A model generated the notes under the pieces. It saw only the letters and a program-made list of their open reading frames with translations. It was not told the DNA's origin and searched no databases. Source: Rhizophagus sp. LPA8_4_AMF (lineage: Eukaryota > Glomeromycota > Glomeromycetes > Glomerales > Glomeraceae). Taken from it: DNA of 58,686 nucleotides. A program made the position numbers and the translations under genes. Below, piece by piece: positions 36,516 through 48,814 of the stretch; position 1 is the stretch's first letter; each line of letters opens with the position of its first letter. The DNA is taken from the NCBI GenBank assembly GCA_021464525.1, contig JADRCO010000068.1:1-58686 (forward strand). Reading direction: 5' to 3'.

Positions 36516-37925
36516 TAGAAGTGAAAGATTTAGTTAAATTTTCCCAACAAATTTTTCCAAAAGTTATTATACATATCCCATAAATTACCCAACTCATAAT
36601 AAAAAACCACCCTTTTATCACCCAAAATATTATCATCAAGTACATAAATAACATTAAACATCTTCCTCCGACCATGTATAATGAACTTGCCATATTTCTT
36701 AGTATTATTTCAAAACTTTGATCGTTATTATTATTATCATCATCATGATTCATTAAAGTGACAAAAAGATCTTCAAGAGAATGAAAGAATCTTTCAAAAT
36801 CATGACATCCTGGAACTGTAATATTTCCAATGACACTAACTAATCCTGATACAATACATATTAATATTAATGGTATATCAATATCACTTGCTTCTATTAA
36901 ATGTTCTTGTGGACTCGTTGATGATGATGATGATGAGTGTGAAGCGTGATTAGATGGTCTTAATAAATTTGCGTTAGGAACGAATTTGTGATGAATTAAA
37001 TAATGATCATATAATTCCGATGAATCGTAAAAATGAATATTACTACACTCTGAGCAAGAAGGATGTCCTTGAAAATATGGATCTGCTGTATTATTTCCAT
37101 TATAATGGTTTACAAGTTCCTCTCGTGTGTATAATTGATGTTCTGATGTAAATATTTTTCGATTTACTATACACATGGTACTAAAAATAAACAATGATAA
37201 TAAAGTTAATAATTGTTATATATTAGAGAGAAACATCAGATCATTATAAATAAGTAAAAAACTTACCAAAATAATTTATTATGAGCAATTCGCACGTGAC
37301 ATGATAAATCATTCCAGTCTTTACATATAACTTTACAATTTTTTGAAGGACATTGAAATTCCATCAATTGAGTCGCAATATGAAAAATAGACGCATCCTC
37401 GCATAAAACATTAATTTTGGAGATTGTTATCCAATTCATTGATGACGATTTTAATTCTTCGAATGATCTTTTTGAATCTCGTGTTAATAAAACTTCATTT
37501 TGTTGAGTCTATTAAGTTTTTTTTTTTTAAAAAAAAAAAATAATAATAATGATTTTTTCAGTATTTTAAATATATATTAATTTTTTTAAATAATAAAATA
37601 TTTAATGAAAAAAACTTACTCTACAATATGCACAAGTATCGGAGTCAAGTAAAATTCTTGTTCGAAGAGCGCATAAATGACAAGTTCGATGATTACATTT
37701 AGATATTGAATAAATTTCCATTTGATCCGAACATATGTAACAAATATTATCCGGATTCTCATTATTGGAGGATAAATTGGAAGAAGGTTCTTGTTTTTTG
37801 TTTAATTTATTATTTATACTTGATGGTTCATATAAAGATACCAAAGGTGCACAACTTGTATGTTGATTTTGTGCGCTTGCCACATTTGTCATATTTTCAT
37901 GATGTTGAGAAAATTCGTTTCCCAT
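36508..37925 (-). CDS. Hel2/ZNF598-like RING protein with C-terminal membrane helices
   Basis: Exons 37925-37620, 37508-37267 and 37180-36508 encode 406 aa. A C3HC4 RING (C62, C65, C77, H79, C82, C85, C98, C101) contains CNHRTCHLCALR, the form found in Hel2/ZNF598, the E3 ligases that ubiquitinate ribosomal proteins at collided ribosomes. The order after the RING also matches that family: FEEL, a CP-x4-C...C-x6-L-x2-HVRIAH finger at about 153-178, CTMC...KIFTSEHQLYT at 183-201, then FQGHPSCSEC and FYDSSELYDHY. Beyond about residue 280 the family's long polar tail is missing; instead there are hydrophobic segments at about 284-304, 350-373 and 374-393. If real, this is a membrane-anchored Hel2-like paralogue. 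Splice phases are consistent throughout. Confidence 0.8.
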
Positions 37926-39745
37926 TTTTTCTTGTTTTTTTTTTAATAATAAAAGAAATGTCTTATTACTATTTTTTATAAAGAAAAAAATGAAAATGAA
38001 AATGAAAAAAAAAATCTATTATACGATATATATACAAAAAAAAATGATTAATTTGAATGTTTATTTCACAAGGGTTACCAATTTCACAAATTTACAAATG
38101 TTAAACAAATAAAAGATGTTAAGATTATTCCCTTTTTTTTTGATGGAAAAAAAATTTATCAAGTAAACGCGTAATATGATCAAAGTTTATATAAATTTTT
38201 ACCCGAGCGCACTAAACATATTTTTACACCTTGTACACATATAAACAATCAGCACTATATTTATTATTGAAAAAAAAAATTTGAAAAATGGAAAAAGAGA
38301 AAAAAAAGTGTTAGGGAACACAAAATTTCTCTATGTAGAAGATACGTTCATGTGAATATCATCACTAATTTAGAAACTCATATGTAATTGGCGCTTTTTT
38401 TGAAACAAGGATTTACCAGATTTCGACGATATTTAGGCTAATTATAGTGTCAATGTTTTTGGTGATAAAAATAATAATTAACAAGTGTCGATTTCGTGTT
38501 GGCTAACTTGTATGAGGTCCATGCATAGTGTCATCAGAGTACGCTGATCATTATGTACGAATTATATGCGCTACATAAATAGAGGTAACATTTATAAAGT
38601 ATATCAATACATTTTTCTTTTCGTTTAGGGCATTGTTCTTTGAATGATGATTTTCATCTAAATCAAGTAAATCTAGTGTCTATTAGACATTGAAGTTTAT
38701 TCCCGCGTGTCTTGCAGAATTTTCCTAGGATTTTCATTACAGTTTACTTAATTTGTATGATTTCATAATGAAATTCCATTGAACAGATCTACATTACTTA
38801 TACCGCAGCTTACTTCAAAGACTTGAGAGCATGAAAATAATTAGTTCTTACAGGAAACAATAATCTTTATCACCTGTTCATAACATGGTTTGCATTTCGA
38901 TCCATCACTTTTTTAAAAATTGAAGATTAAATAGGTAATTAAATAAGATTATATATATTCTTTATACATCTACTGCACAGAAAATATAATTATAAATACA
39001 TTTTTTCACGGAAATATCAAGCATACGTACATTATTATTCCCAATCATACATTTTTTTTCACGAGAATTTTATATATATAATGTATACACCATTTAAGCC
39101 GCAAAATTGACAATGATCATTATAATCGATTCATTCTTATTATTATAAGATTAACATGTGATTTAACGATTTAACGAAGCATTCAAAAAAAAGACTATTG
39201 TTCTTTCTTGAGATTTCGTTAAGACGTGGTTCAACTGATTCATAATGGAGAAAAAAAAAACCCTTTTATAGTTTAAATGGTTTACCAGAAGGCAGAAGAT
39301 TTGAATGTAGGATTAATAATTGCAAGCACGTGATATGCGAGTTTTATATCGCGTGACGAAAATACTTTGTTACGCAAAAAAATATAATAAGAACACAAAA
39401 AAATAATAAATTTTTTTTGTTTACCACACTTTTACCGCCCCGTAAACAAAGCTTCAAAGTTCAAACCCACTTACCCACGGTAAATTCTAAATAAAGTTAC
39501 GTCGGACTTTTAATACTTTTTTTTTCTTAAAAGAGATCCTTATTACCAAATTTATATATATTTATTATATATACTGGTATTTATTATATACATATTTATT
39601 ATCTAAATAATCAATTATTAACTAGACTCCATTTAGGTTAATCGGAAACACAAGCATTTCAAAGCACCTGCATATTAAATCGTGCAATGACCTTTAGAAA
39701 ATCGTTGAACATCATTCGAGAACGGAAAATGATTTTAAAAATTTT
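37926..39745. other. Intergenic region upstream of the RING gene
   Basis: AT-rich sequence with poly-A runs. No open frame, RNA gene or repeat beyond simple tracts was recognised. Confidence 0.4.
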
Positions 39746-41017
39746 TTAATCCTTTTTCAATAAATATTCAATACACCACTACAATATAATAGAAAAAAAA
39801 ATTTAATGACATAAAAGAGATTAACAAAAGAAAAAAAGAAAATAATAATAATTTGATAATTTACTTCATCATTTCCACTAAATCTTTCGTTATGACAAAC
39901 AACTTCTTGAAAATTTTTATCTTGTATATTGAAATGATAATCATGACCTCTTAATAACGGTTTTGCGTCCCCATCATCGTGCAATAACGAAAATTTATCA
40001 TTTAATTTCCACGTTCCATTATAATCTACAGAGTTACCAAATTGCACAATCCAATTATGTTCGGAATTAAAGGTATATACTATACATATATTTGTAAAAT
40101 AATTGTTTTAATAATAATAAATTATTCAAATTAATATTATTAAAAAAGGTTACCTAGTTGATGATTTGTTGCTGGAGAATTATGTTCATTAATGGAACTT
40201 AAATATTGATTTGTCATTTGATTTTTTAATTGAATTATATCTCCATAATGAATCTCGTCATCAAAATTAAGATTTTGACCAATAATTTGCCATTGACAAG
40301 ATGATTCAGATTGATTATTGGTTAATGTTACCTAATAATTAATGGAAATAATTAATTATAAATGAAAATTTTTTAAATATTAAAAATATAATATTATGTG
40401 TATATGTATTATATACAAACCACGAGTACCCCAAAAGTTTGATAAGAATAACTTCTTGAAGATGATAAATACTTTCCAGTTGCTACATGTTTAATTGTAA
40501 CAATAGAATAATTATAAACACTACATTTTTGATCAATTATAAAATCTTGAAAAGATGTTAATAATTCATCAAATGTATTAATACTCTTAATTTTTTCGGA
40601 AAATTTATAACGATATTTAATATCCAAAGAATGAGTAAGATAAAATTTTTGTTCATCAATATTAATAATTTCAGTATTATCACAAAGTGTTTTGAATTTA
40701 ACAAGAAATTCTATAGTACTTTCATTATCATCACCACATGTATCAAATTTATAACTTAAATCATGCAATTTTTGTTTGCTTGATTTAAGAAACATTTTAA
40801 ATAAAACATTATTTTTAAGTATGGTGAGTAATTGATCATTACTTTTTACATTATTAACATTAATTGACGGATCCACTAATGATTTTGCAACTTCAAGAGT
40901 CATGTGTTCAATATTAGAATAACTCTTATAATTCATATGAATCATGCATTTTGTTTTAATTTGTCTCAGCCATTCATTTGGATGAATAGTTCCGTCATAT
41001 TTTGGAAGAAGACTCAT
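39746..41017 (-). CDS. Gag-like domain + MIR domain protein (copy H, solitary)
   Basis: Exons 41017-40421, 40331-40154, 40079-39865 and 39778-39746, giving 340 aa with the family's phases 0, 1, 0. It lies about 16 kb from the array and is the most diverged member, yet keeps LPKYDGTIHPNEWLRQIK, STIEFLVKFKTLC, FDELLTSFQDF and TIKHVATGKYLSSS, and ends DEWCIEYLLKKD. The second MIR repeat (IIQLKNQMTNQYLSS) is clearer here than in B-G, which supports the three-repeat reading. The first-intron donor appears to be GTTTGT. The B-F promoter block is absent; a TATAAATACCACTC sequence (coding strand, around 41092-41105) about 80 bp upstream could be its TATA box. Divergence in sequence but not in gene structure suggests an old duplication. 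Confidence 0.8.
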
Positions 41018-41133
41018 AATAGTATATTTTTTAATGATTGGCAGCTTTTTTTCGAGTTAAAAATTTAATGATTTGCGTGTAAGTGTAAAAGAGTGGTATT
41101 TATAAAAAAAATCCTTAAATGTTAATTATATAA

Positions 41134-41276
41134 GGGCAGTGACATTTATTGCGTAATATATAAGCCTTAACCCACATAATATATAAAATCTTATGTTACA
41201 CTAGATATACTAAGACCTTTTTTTACCCCCACCCCCTAAAATATTATAAAATATTACGTAATAAATGTCATTGCCC
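41134..41276. mobile_element. Harbinger-like MITE (143 bp)
   Basis: The ends are inverted repeats: GGGCAGTGACATTTATTGCG at 41134-41153 and its near-perfect inverse at 41257-41276 (GGGCAATGACATTTATTACG on the minus strand), extending a few bases further. TAA flanks both sides, matching the 3-bp TWA target duplication of PIF/Harbinger elements. The interior has no open frame. It lies upstream of copy H. Confidence 0.6.
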
Positions 41277-41561
41277 TAAATCCAATTTAATTCACGTTTT
41301 AATTCACGTGAAATTTTTAGAAAAAAACCTGCGTGATAATCGTACTCATGCCATTCGAATATTGTCCCTAAAATACTCGATTCATTACAATTAATTAAAA
41401 AAAAAACTTTACACAAAATAACTTCTCATTAAATTTTATACCTGCATATATTATAACATAAATAGATACTGAAATGGATTTCTCAAGAAATTCAATTATT
41501 AATATTGTTAATCCACATTTATCCTCAATCTTTTTATTTTTTACGAGATCCTAAAATCGGT

Positions 41562-42032
41562 ATGGTTAAATCATCAAAGTTGTTACGAAAAAAAAGAACC
41601 TACTCATCCAATTCTTCAGATTCATCTGATAATTCAATTCATAAAAAAAGAAGCAAAAAATCTCAAGACGATGAGAAAGATAAATTCATAAAGTGCGATA
41701 TAGAGATTTTTATTCCTTATTGCGCCGATCAAATTAATGAATTGAAAAGAAAGGTATGATATTATTATTTATTATTCGATATCGTTTATTTATATATTAT
41801 TATTATTTTTTTTATTGAATTTAATTTTTTTTTTTTTTCTTTCTTTCCATAGATTTCTGAATCAAAGAATGAACGGACGGAGTCACCTAAGGAAGTGATA
41901 CCTTTTTTAATAGATTTTGAAGATGAAAATAATGAATTTAAAAGTGCTCTAAAATATGGTGCCAATGATTGTTTCTTATTTGATAATAGTTCTTTTAAAT
42001 TGGATTTTGATGTGAGAAATATGGATTTGTGA
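41562..42032 (+). CDS. Small charged protein of unknown function
   Basis: Two exons, 41562-41753 and 41853-42032, joined in phase 0 (AAG|GTATGA...CATAG|ATT), give 123 aa. Residues 1-40 are Lys/Arg/Ser-rich (KLLRKKRTYSSNSSDSSDNS, then KKRSKKS), which looks like a nuclear localisation segment. Residues 42-65 (KCDIEIFIPYCADQINELKRK) and the C-terminal 60 residues are more acidic and possibly folded. I do not recognise a family. The start was chosen as the first ATG in the long frame; an upstream ATG at 41474 runs into a stop at 41549-41551 unless spliced. Support is the clean intron and a coding-like second exon. It could also be the remnant of a longer gene. Confidence 0.5.
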
Positions 42033-42509
42033 AATTGAAATTTGTACAATAATATATTTGCTTGTAAAAATATTTTGTAAATAATTTGTATCATCGTAAG
42101 ATGTGACAGTAAAGTAGATAATATACGTTTCAATTTGAGTAATATAGTACGTAGTGCGAAAAGGGTGGGTAATAAATATAAAATTTGACCAGAATTATCA
42201 TATTTATTTTATTAGTATTCAGAGTATTGTGACAAGTGCTATATAAAAATAAATTCTTACTTAAGCTTTATATTAAATATTAATTCGTTATATCACAAAT
42301 TTCGTTTTTATACGTGCGTTTTTGTACAAAAAATTTTTTCACACGTTAATGAATGATAATTTAGAATTGTACCTAGTTCTTTGATGTCATATGGTAAACA
42401 TAATCTACATTTCGAAACGGTGTTACGATCCGTCCACCCGTCACTTGGATAGTCTTCAGAAATTGGTACATATTTATGTAATATTTACAAATAATTTTAA
42501 ATACTTTTT

Positions 42510-42780
42510 GAAATGATTCGTAGAAGAAATTTTCAAGGAGTGAAAGATGAAATGATTCGTAGAAGAAATTCAAGGAGCGAAAGATGAAATGATTCGTTGA
42601 AGAAATTTTCAAGGAGCGAAAGATGGAATGATTCGTTGAAGAAATTTTCAAGGAGCGAAAGATGAAATGATTCGTAAAAGAAATTTTCAAGGAGCGAAAG
42701 ATGAAATGATTCGTAAAAGAAATTTTCAAGGAGCGAAAGATGAAATGATTCGTTGAAGAAATTTTCAAAGAGCGAAAGAT
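42510..42780. repeat. 39-bp minisatellite, seven units
   Basis: Units beginning GAAATGATTCG start at 42510, 42549, 42586, 42625, 42664, 42703 and 42742. All are 39 bp except the second (37 bp). Because 39 is a multiple of three, each frame encodes a 13-residue repeat, and two overlapping minus-strand frames stay open (LENFFYESFHLSL and FRSLKISFTNHFI). The 37-bp unit shifts the frame. Units differ at only a few positions, so the array is young. No gene is called on it. Confidence 0.9.
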
Positions 42781-43202
42781 TTATTTCTAAATGCTGTACA
42801 ATAGGAATCACGCTCAATACGTTGTAAAATATTATTACTTTACAATTAGAATTTGATTGTTCCATAAAAAGGAATATGAAAGCTATTATGGCAACAAGTT
42901 CAACAAATTCAATAATTAATTTAGGAACCAATCAACGCAATCTCTCTAATACATCACAATTAAATCAACACAATCTCTATTCTACATCATAATTGAATGA
43001 GAGCTAATCTTTTCTTAATTATATTTAGTTGGAGAATATTTATAAAATCACATTTAATCAAGTTAGAAAAAGTAATTCATTGCCATGTGCATTCAATAAC
43101 ATATGAGAAACACTAGACAATTTTTTTTAAAAAAAAATTTGGTTTTATATAGCACAATATATTTAGATTATTTTTTAAAAAAAAAGGAGAAATATGGATA
43201 TA
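42781..43202. other. Spacer after the minisatellite
   Basis: Continuation of a minus-strand open frame (to 42931) into the minisatellite is noted, but there is no motif or start context to call a gene. CAATCTCT recurs near 42936 and 42971. Confidence 0.35.
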
Positions 43203-43358
43203 CAGTCAAACTCCGATATAACGATCAATATGTTGAGATCCATGTGAAAATCATTAAAAATCAAATTATATATGTTCTTTCATATACTGTAAAATTAAAA
43301 TTATCGAGTTTTTAATATATATCGGTATATCGAATACCGATATATTGAGGTCTGATTG
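43203..43358. mobile_element. Pogo/Tigger-like MITE remnant
   Basis: The left end CAGTCAAACTCCGATATAAC (after TA at 43201) resembles pogo/Tigger terminal repeats. The right end (43341-43358, CAATCAGACCTCAATATA on the minus strand) is an imperfect inverse. A perfect 12-bp inverted repeat (ATATATCGGTAT at 43317-43328 and its inverse at 43334-43345) lies near the right end. A related end occurs at 51742-51761. Confidence 0.5.
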
Positions 43359-44977
43359 ATCTATTTCAAAGAAAGTATCGCTTTGATTTCATTAATAAAT
43401 TCTATTATTAAATTTTCAATTCAAATATAACAATATAAATCATTATTATCTATAATCATTAAAAATAGTAATATTAATAAATATACGTAATTGATTATTG
43501 AAAATTCGTTATCTATACGTATTATGTAAAAACCTATTCTATTTCCCACTACGCCGGGAACATTACACCGGTTTAATCTTCGAGAGCATAAAGCATCATA
43601 TTTTTATATTGTCGTCATTTTTTCTCTTTAGGCAACAGGTATTCTTTCTTGTCTAGTTCAAGAATTCTATTTGTGAATACAATGAATACAATAAAGTTTC
43701 AAAGAGAGATTAGTTATTTATAAACAAAACATAATCATCATATAACTGCGAATAATATTAACGTAAATTGTCACTTTATACGGCTTATAAGCCACAAAGG
43801 ATAAAAATATTCGTAACACGATTCCTTACTTGTTTTGTACGAAGTGAGAAAAACGCGCTTATTGATTTATCATTTCAAATGATACTATTTTGGTATATTA
43901 TTCCTAAAAAAAGGAATTCATAAAAGACAGAAATGACATACAATGAAAAAACAAAATTTTGCTAAAAAAAAATTACAACCATAATAAATATTCTTTAATT
44001 CAAACTCTATTTGTTTAAACGTTACTATTTTAGTTTAGACCATTAACAATCGGAAAAGATTTTCAATACAATAATTTTTGAACAATAGTAGTTTATTATT
44101 TTACCTGGATAGGGTTACTATCTATTTAAAAAACAATTATGACGAATTGTTTGATATGTGGCATTTTTACATTTTTAATAATACAAATTTGTTTGGAGGG
44201 AAAATGAGCAAAAAGTTGTTAGGCGCATGAAATTTTTCCTATTTATAAAAATCCCGTTTTCAATGTTGCACAGCCTTGTGAAACGAAATATCAAAAGATA
44301 TCATTAAATAATTGTCTTTTAAGTATTGTTATTAACAAGGATTTATTTTGAATCAAATCGGGTGAGAGATTTTTCTCTAAAGAAATTCTTAAATAAATAA
44401 GATTTGAGAAAATGTTTCATGCAATTTAATTTGGTCATACAATCGTCAAATTACAATCCAAAAAAATTCATTACCCAAATTATTTGAAACAATCCGACAA
44501 TCCAAACAAAAATTTCACATACACAAGGAAATGATTTATTCACGTAATCACATGAATTCGTACTCACCGACCAGCATTCTGTGCCACACCGGGTGTAAAT
44601 ACATAAGAAAAACTATGATCCGAACCGATTTGATCATCTAAAAAGAATAATTAAATTGACTAAATTGAACTAAAATTGACTAAATTGACTAAACAAATAA
44701 ATGTAAAAATTGGATCGTCTGATCGGAATTTGAGGAATCATATTTTATATACTTTTATGGATTACGGTATAAGCTTATTCCATAAATGAATTTCTATCCG
44801 AGTTTTTTGTATAGAAAATTCCTATTTTTAATTGTTTGTAATTAATGGCCATTTATTATGATAATCTATTCTATATCCGGTTAAGATAGAAAACTCGAAC
44901 AATCTATAAAAACCGTTGATGTTTTCCTTCAAACGTTCCTTCAAAAAAATTTCATTAATTTCTTTTTGTCTTACAAC
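43359..44977. other. Intergenic region upstream of the dioxygenase gene
   Basis: AT-rich sequence. TGACTAAATTGA is repeated irregularly at about 44656-44692. No gene or RNA was recognised. Confidence 0.35.
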
Positions 44978-47146
44978 ATGTCTTTAAGAGGATTATCAGG
45001 ATTATTCCAAAAATCATCTGATGATGAAATAGAATCTAAAATTATACAATATCTTTTAGGTCTTCATGAACCAATTCCGGATAAACATATTACTCTCAAG
45101 TATAAATTGATTGATTTATTCAAAATATTTCTTATACCAAAATTACCTATAGACGATTCTCACTTGGAGGTGAGGACAAAATAGAATTTAATTTCTATAT
45201 AAATATTTTTTTTTTTTTTTCTTAATAATTCTAATAATATTATTGTTTATTTATTAGTTGGAAATATACATTACAGCTTTGACCCATATTCCTAATACTC
45301 CTGAAGGCGAAAAAATTTTGTCACTCTTGGGTAGACTATTGGTTACACAACTATGGCATGACATCGATAAACCACCTATAATGATTGCTGGTGACATGTA
45401 TCGCAGTTCTGATGGTTCCGGTTACAACAGGATCATCCAATCACTTGGAAAAGCTGGAAGCCGATATTCGCTTACATCCCGTATTCAGTACCCTATCAAA
45501 CTCTCGGTCCTTCCCAAAGCAGAAGATATCTTTGATAAACTAATGATTCAAGAGGGAGAATTCGCGGAACATCCATCTGGAATTAGTTCAATGCTATTTT
45601 ATTTGGCTATAATCATCACTCACGATTTATTCCATACCAGCTTCGCTGATCCTACCATCAATCTTACTTCTTCATACCTTGACCTCACTCCATTGTATGG
45701 AAGTAATGATGAACAATTAAACTCTATTCGTACCTTTAATTCTGGACTCATAAAACCGGATACATTTGCTGATTCACGAATCCTATTACAACCACCTGGC
45801 GTATCCGCTTTGTTAATACTTTTTTCGCGAAATCACAATTATATTGCACAAAATCTTCTTGAAAAAAATGAGCATGGACGATTCAGCGTTAAGAATCAAA
45901 ATGATCCTGAACATCTCAAAAAGCAAGATGAAGACCTCTTTCAAACTGCACGATTGATTAATTGTGGATTTTATATTAATATAATCCTTCATAATTACCT
46001 TCGTACTATCCTTGGTCTCGATCGAACTTCTTCAACTTGGTTCGTTGATCCGACAGTGCCATACGGTAAAACAGGGCAACTTGAGGCCTTACCTTCTGGA
46101 GTTGGAAATATAGTCTCTTTAGAGTTCAACTATATCTATCGATGGCATCCAGCTGTTTCACAAGATGATACAAAATTTGTTGTGGATGAGTTTAAAACGA
46201 TTTTTGGAGATGGTTGGGATAATGTAAGCATTTTTTTTTTAATTTTATGATTGTTCCTTTCAATTTTAAAAAAGACCAGCATATATTAACATTATTATTA
46301 TATATAACAGATAACTATTGAAAAATTCAAAGAAAAGATGTCTGTTTGGGGGAGGTCGATACCCAAAGATCCAATCAAATGGAAGTTTAATAATATAGAA
46401 AGAGGAAGTGATCACCGTTTCAAAGATACTGATATTGCAAGAGAGCTCATTAATGGAACAAAGAAAGTTTCAGGTAAGGAACTAATATAATTTATTATTT
46501 ATAATATTTATCATCTTTATTTATGAAAACTAATAATTGGTTGCATCATATTGGGACAGGTGCTTTTGGAGCAAATCGCATTCATAAAGTTTTCCGTCCT
46601 ATTGAGCTTCTCGGCATTGAATCAGCTAGAGCTATGGGATTAAGTAGTCTCAACGATTTTCGTCGGTCCTTAAACTTGAAGCCTTATGAAACATTTAAGG
46701 AAATGAATCCTGATCCAAATATAGCGGATAAACTCGAAGAACTTTATGAACATGTAGAAAATGTTGAATTGTATCCTGGTCTCATGACAGAAAAAACGAA
46801 GCCTCCTATTCTCGGTTCAGCAATCGCGCTTCCATTTACCATCAGCCGCGCTATTCTTTCAGATGCGGTTAATCTTGTACGAAACGATCGCTTCTACTCT
46901 AATGAACTTACTCCACGAAGCTTAACAACCTGGGGCTGGAACGAAATTCAAAGCGATCCAAATGATATATCTGCTGGAGGAATTTTACATAAACTTATGT
47001 TGAGACATGTACCCAACGTTTACAAAGAAAATTCTGTTTGGGCTTTATATCCGTTTACTACACCCGATCAGACCAAAAAGAATCTGCAACAGCGTGGAGG
47101 CTTCTTATGGAAAAAGTTCGATTATGAGGAGCCTAAATTATCATAA
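44978..47146 (+). CDS. Haem fatty-acid dioxygenase (linoleate diol synthase/Ppo class), no P450 domain
   Basis: Exons 44978-45169, 45258-46223, 46311-46473 and 46560-47146 encode 635 aa. The protein belongs to the animal-peroxidase/cyclooxygenase-like fold. Visible landmarks are the distal haem His186 in THDLFH, DLTPLYG (206-212), FSRNHNY (253-259), and YRWH with the putative catalytic Tyr358 and proximal His361. Exon 4 begins within SGAFGANRIHKV, matching the AGAFGA motif of Ppo enzymes, followed by IELLGIESARAMGL. Such enzymes oxygenate C18 fatty acids to hydroperoxides (oxylipin precursors). Fungal Ppo and linoleate diol synthases usually continue into a C-terminal P450 hydroperoxide isomerase to about 1050-1100 aa. 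Here a stop follows and no P450 motif is seen downstream. The start was chosen at ATG 44978. Confidence 0.9.
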
Positions 47147-47340
47147 AATTCTTTGCCTTAATAGAATTAATGTTTGATTTAGAGTAAAAAATTGAGACAT
47201 AGATCATTACATAGCGGGTTAATTATATATTAATTTTTTTTTTTTAATTTTATTTCAATATATTATATATTTTATTCTATACTTTAACTTCTTTCTTAGA
47301 TAAATAAAATAATAAACTAAAAAATAATAATTATTATAAC

Positions 47341-48814
47341 AAGTATTTAATGTGAAAAAATTATTAATTATCAAAAAAAAAGTAGTTGCAAAATAATTTC
47401 GATTTTAAAATAGTTCGAAATTCCAATAAGTTAAGGTTTTGAAAGTCGGATTTTTTATTTTTAAGAAATAATTGTTTATGTACTCGTGTGACCAATAATA
47501 TTGGCTTCCAAACACTTTGACAATTTTTGAAATTAATTCGGATAGAATAAGTACTGTCCATTATTTTTTTTTTTTATGACAAAATAAGTATATCATGCGT
47601 TATACAAAATACGAGGATTATATCATATACCAATATAGCAAATATTCCAAGAATTTTCTTATAATAAAGGCCCAATCGTTCCGGACACCAACTTTGTTAT
47701 AAGGCGAACCGACTATAAATATGAATTCTTGGATTTATTTATTCATCAATCATAAATATTTATATTCTAACTTTGCCAATTTTTTTTTAAAAAATTATAT
47801 TTTGTAAAAATGCCTTTTCCAAATCGATCACATCAACCTGGGATAAGTGGAAAAAATATAAATCATTATCGAAAGATTCGCTAAGAATGACATACTGTAT
47901 TTAGAAGGACTTCAACAAAATTCGGTTAATTCATGGATCAGCTATTTTATTGTATCGGGTCGCTTTTTTTTTCGTTTATTATCTCAATTTTCAGAATTCT
48001 GTATACGTTGTGGTTACTAGGTGATTATGATTATCGGACGATTACCGAACAAATTGTCCAAGTTTTGTCCGGTAATCTGACAATTTTTTTTATTAAGTAA
48101 TTTGCATTGGTAGCAGAATTTTTGAAAACTGCGATAAAAAAATTATTACAAACCGCTACGATATATATATTGTTTAATAACTGAGCTTAAAGATTGGCTA
48201 CAAGTATAATTTTTTCTTCTTTAAAGAGGTTTCAATTTCTGAATTTATATACCATTAAAAAAAAATCAGTCGGGTTGTCTTTAAATAGGAAGCAATGTCC
48301 AATATTTACAAAAACAATTGGATGAAATTTTAATTTTAATTAACACAAGATTAGGAACCTGTTATACTGTATAGTGTGAAACAATCCGGTCATTTTTCGA
48401 ACATTCATTCATCCGGGACAATTAATCGGAGCATTTCGTGTGCCACTTATAATTGAACAAAGATATATAACCATTTTAGTCAGTCCATACGTAATGAATA
48501 CAGTATTTGACTCATTCTCCATATCTGATATATCGATTTCCGGCTTGGTGCTATAATACATAAACAAAATGCATATGAATTTGGTTTGTTTTTTTGGTTT
48601 AAATCATGTTGTCAATCAAGTTTTTTGAATGTCAATCAAATGTGCGAATTAATTATTACGAAATTCTACATTATTTTCAAAAAGATATAAAGAGACAAAT
48701 AATCATTATCATACTAAAAGGTGATCATTATCTTTATTATTTTTATAAATTTTTTCTTTAATAAAGAATTTATTAGTTGATCATTACTGAAAGAAAATTT
48801 ACAATTCGTCAAAA
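47341..48814 (+). repeat. Duplicated segment, unit I, with a dead peptide-gene copy
   Basis: 47361-47530 and 48183-48240 resemble 55672-55840 and 56109-56170, marking an imperfect long duplication. At 47811 an ATG opens PFPNRSHQP, matching the small basic peptide family, but deletions remove the Arg-rich core and a stop follows (IR*). Remnants of the C-terminal part (LQQNSVNSW) lie at about 47905-47940 in a shifted frame. Confidence 0.55.

Noticed and set aside
41474-41551. Upstream ATG as the start of the small charged protein
   Set aside because: This frame ends at TAA (41549-41551) before reaching the coding frame, and no convincing donor/acceptor pair bridges it.
42373-42931. Two long overlapping minus frames through the minisatellite
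   Set aside because: The open state follows from the 39-bp period; both lack a supported start, splice sites or non-repeat domain, so only the repeat is annotated.
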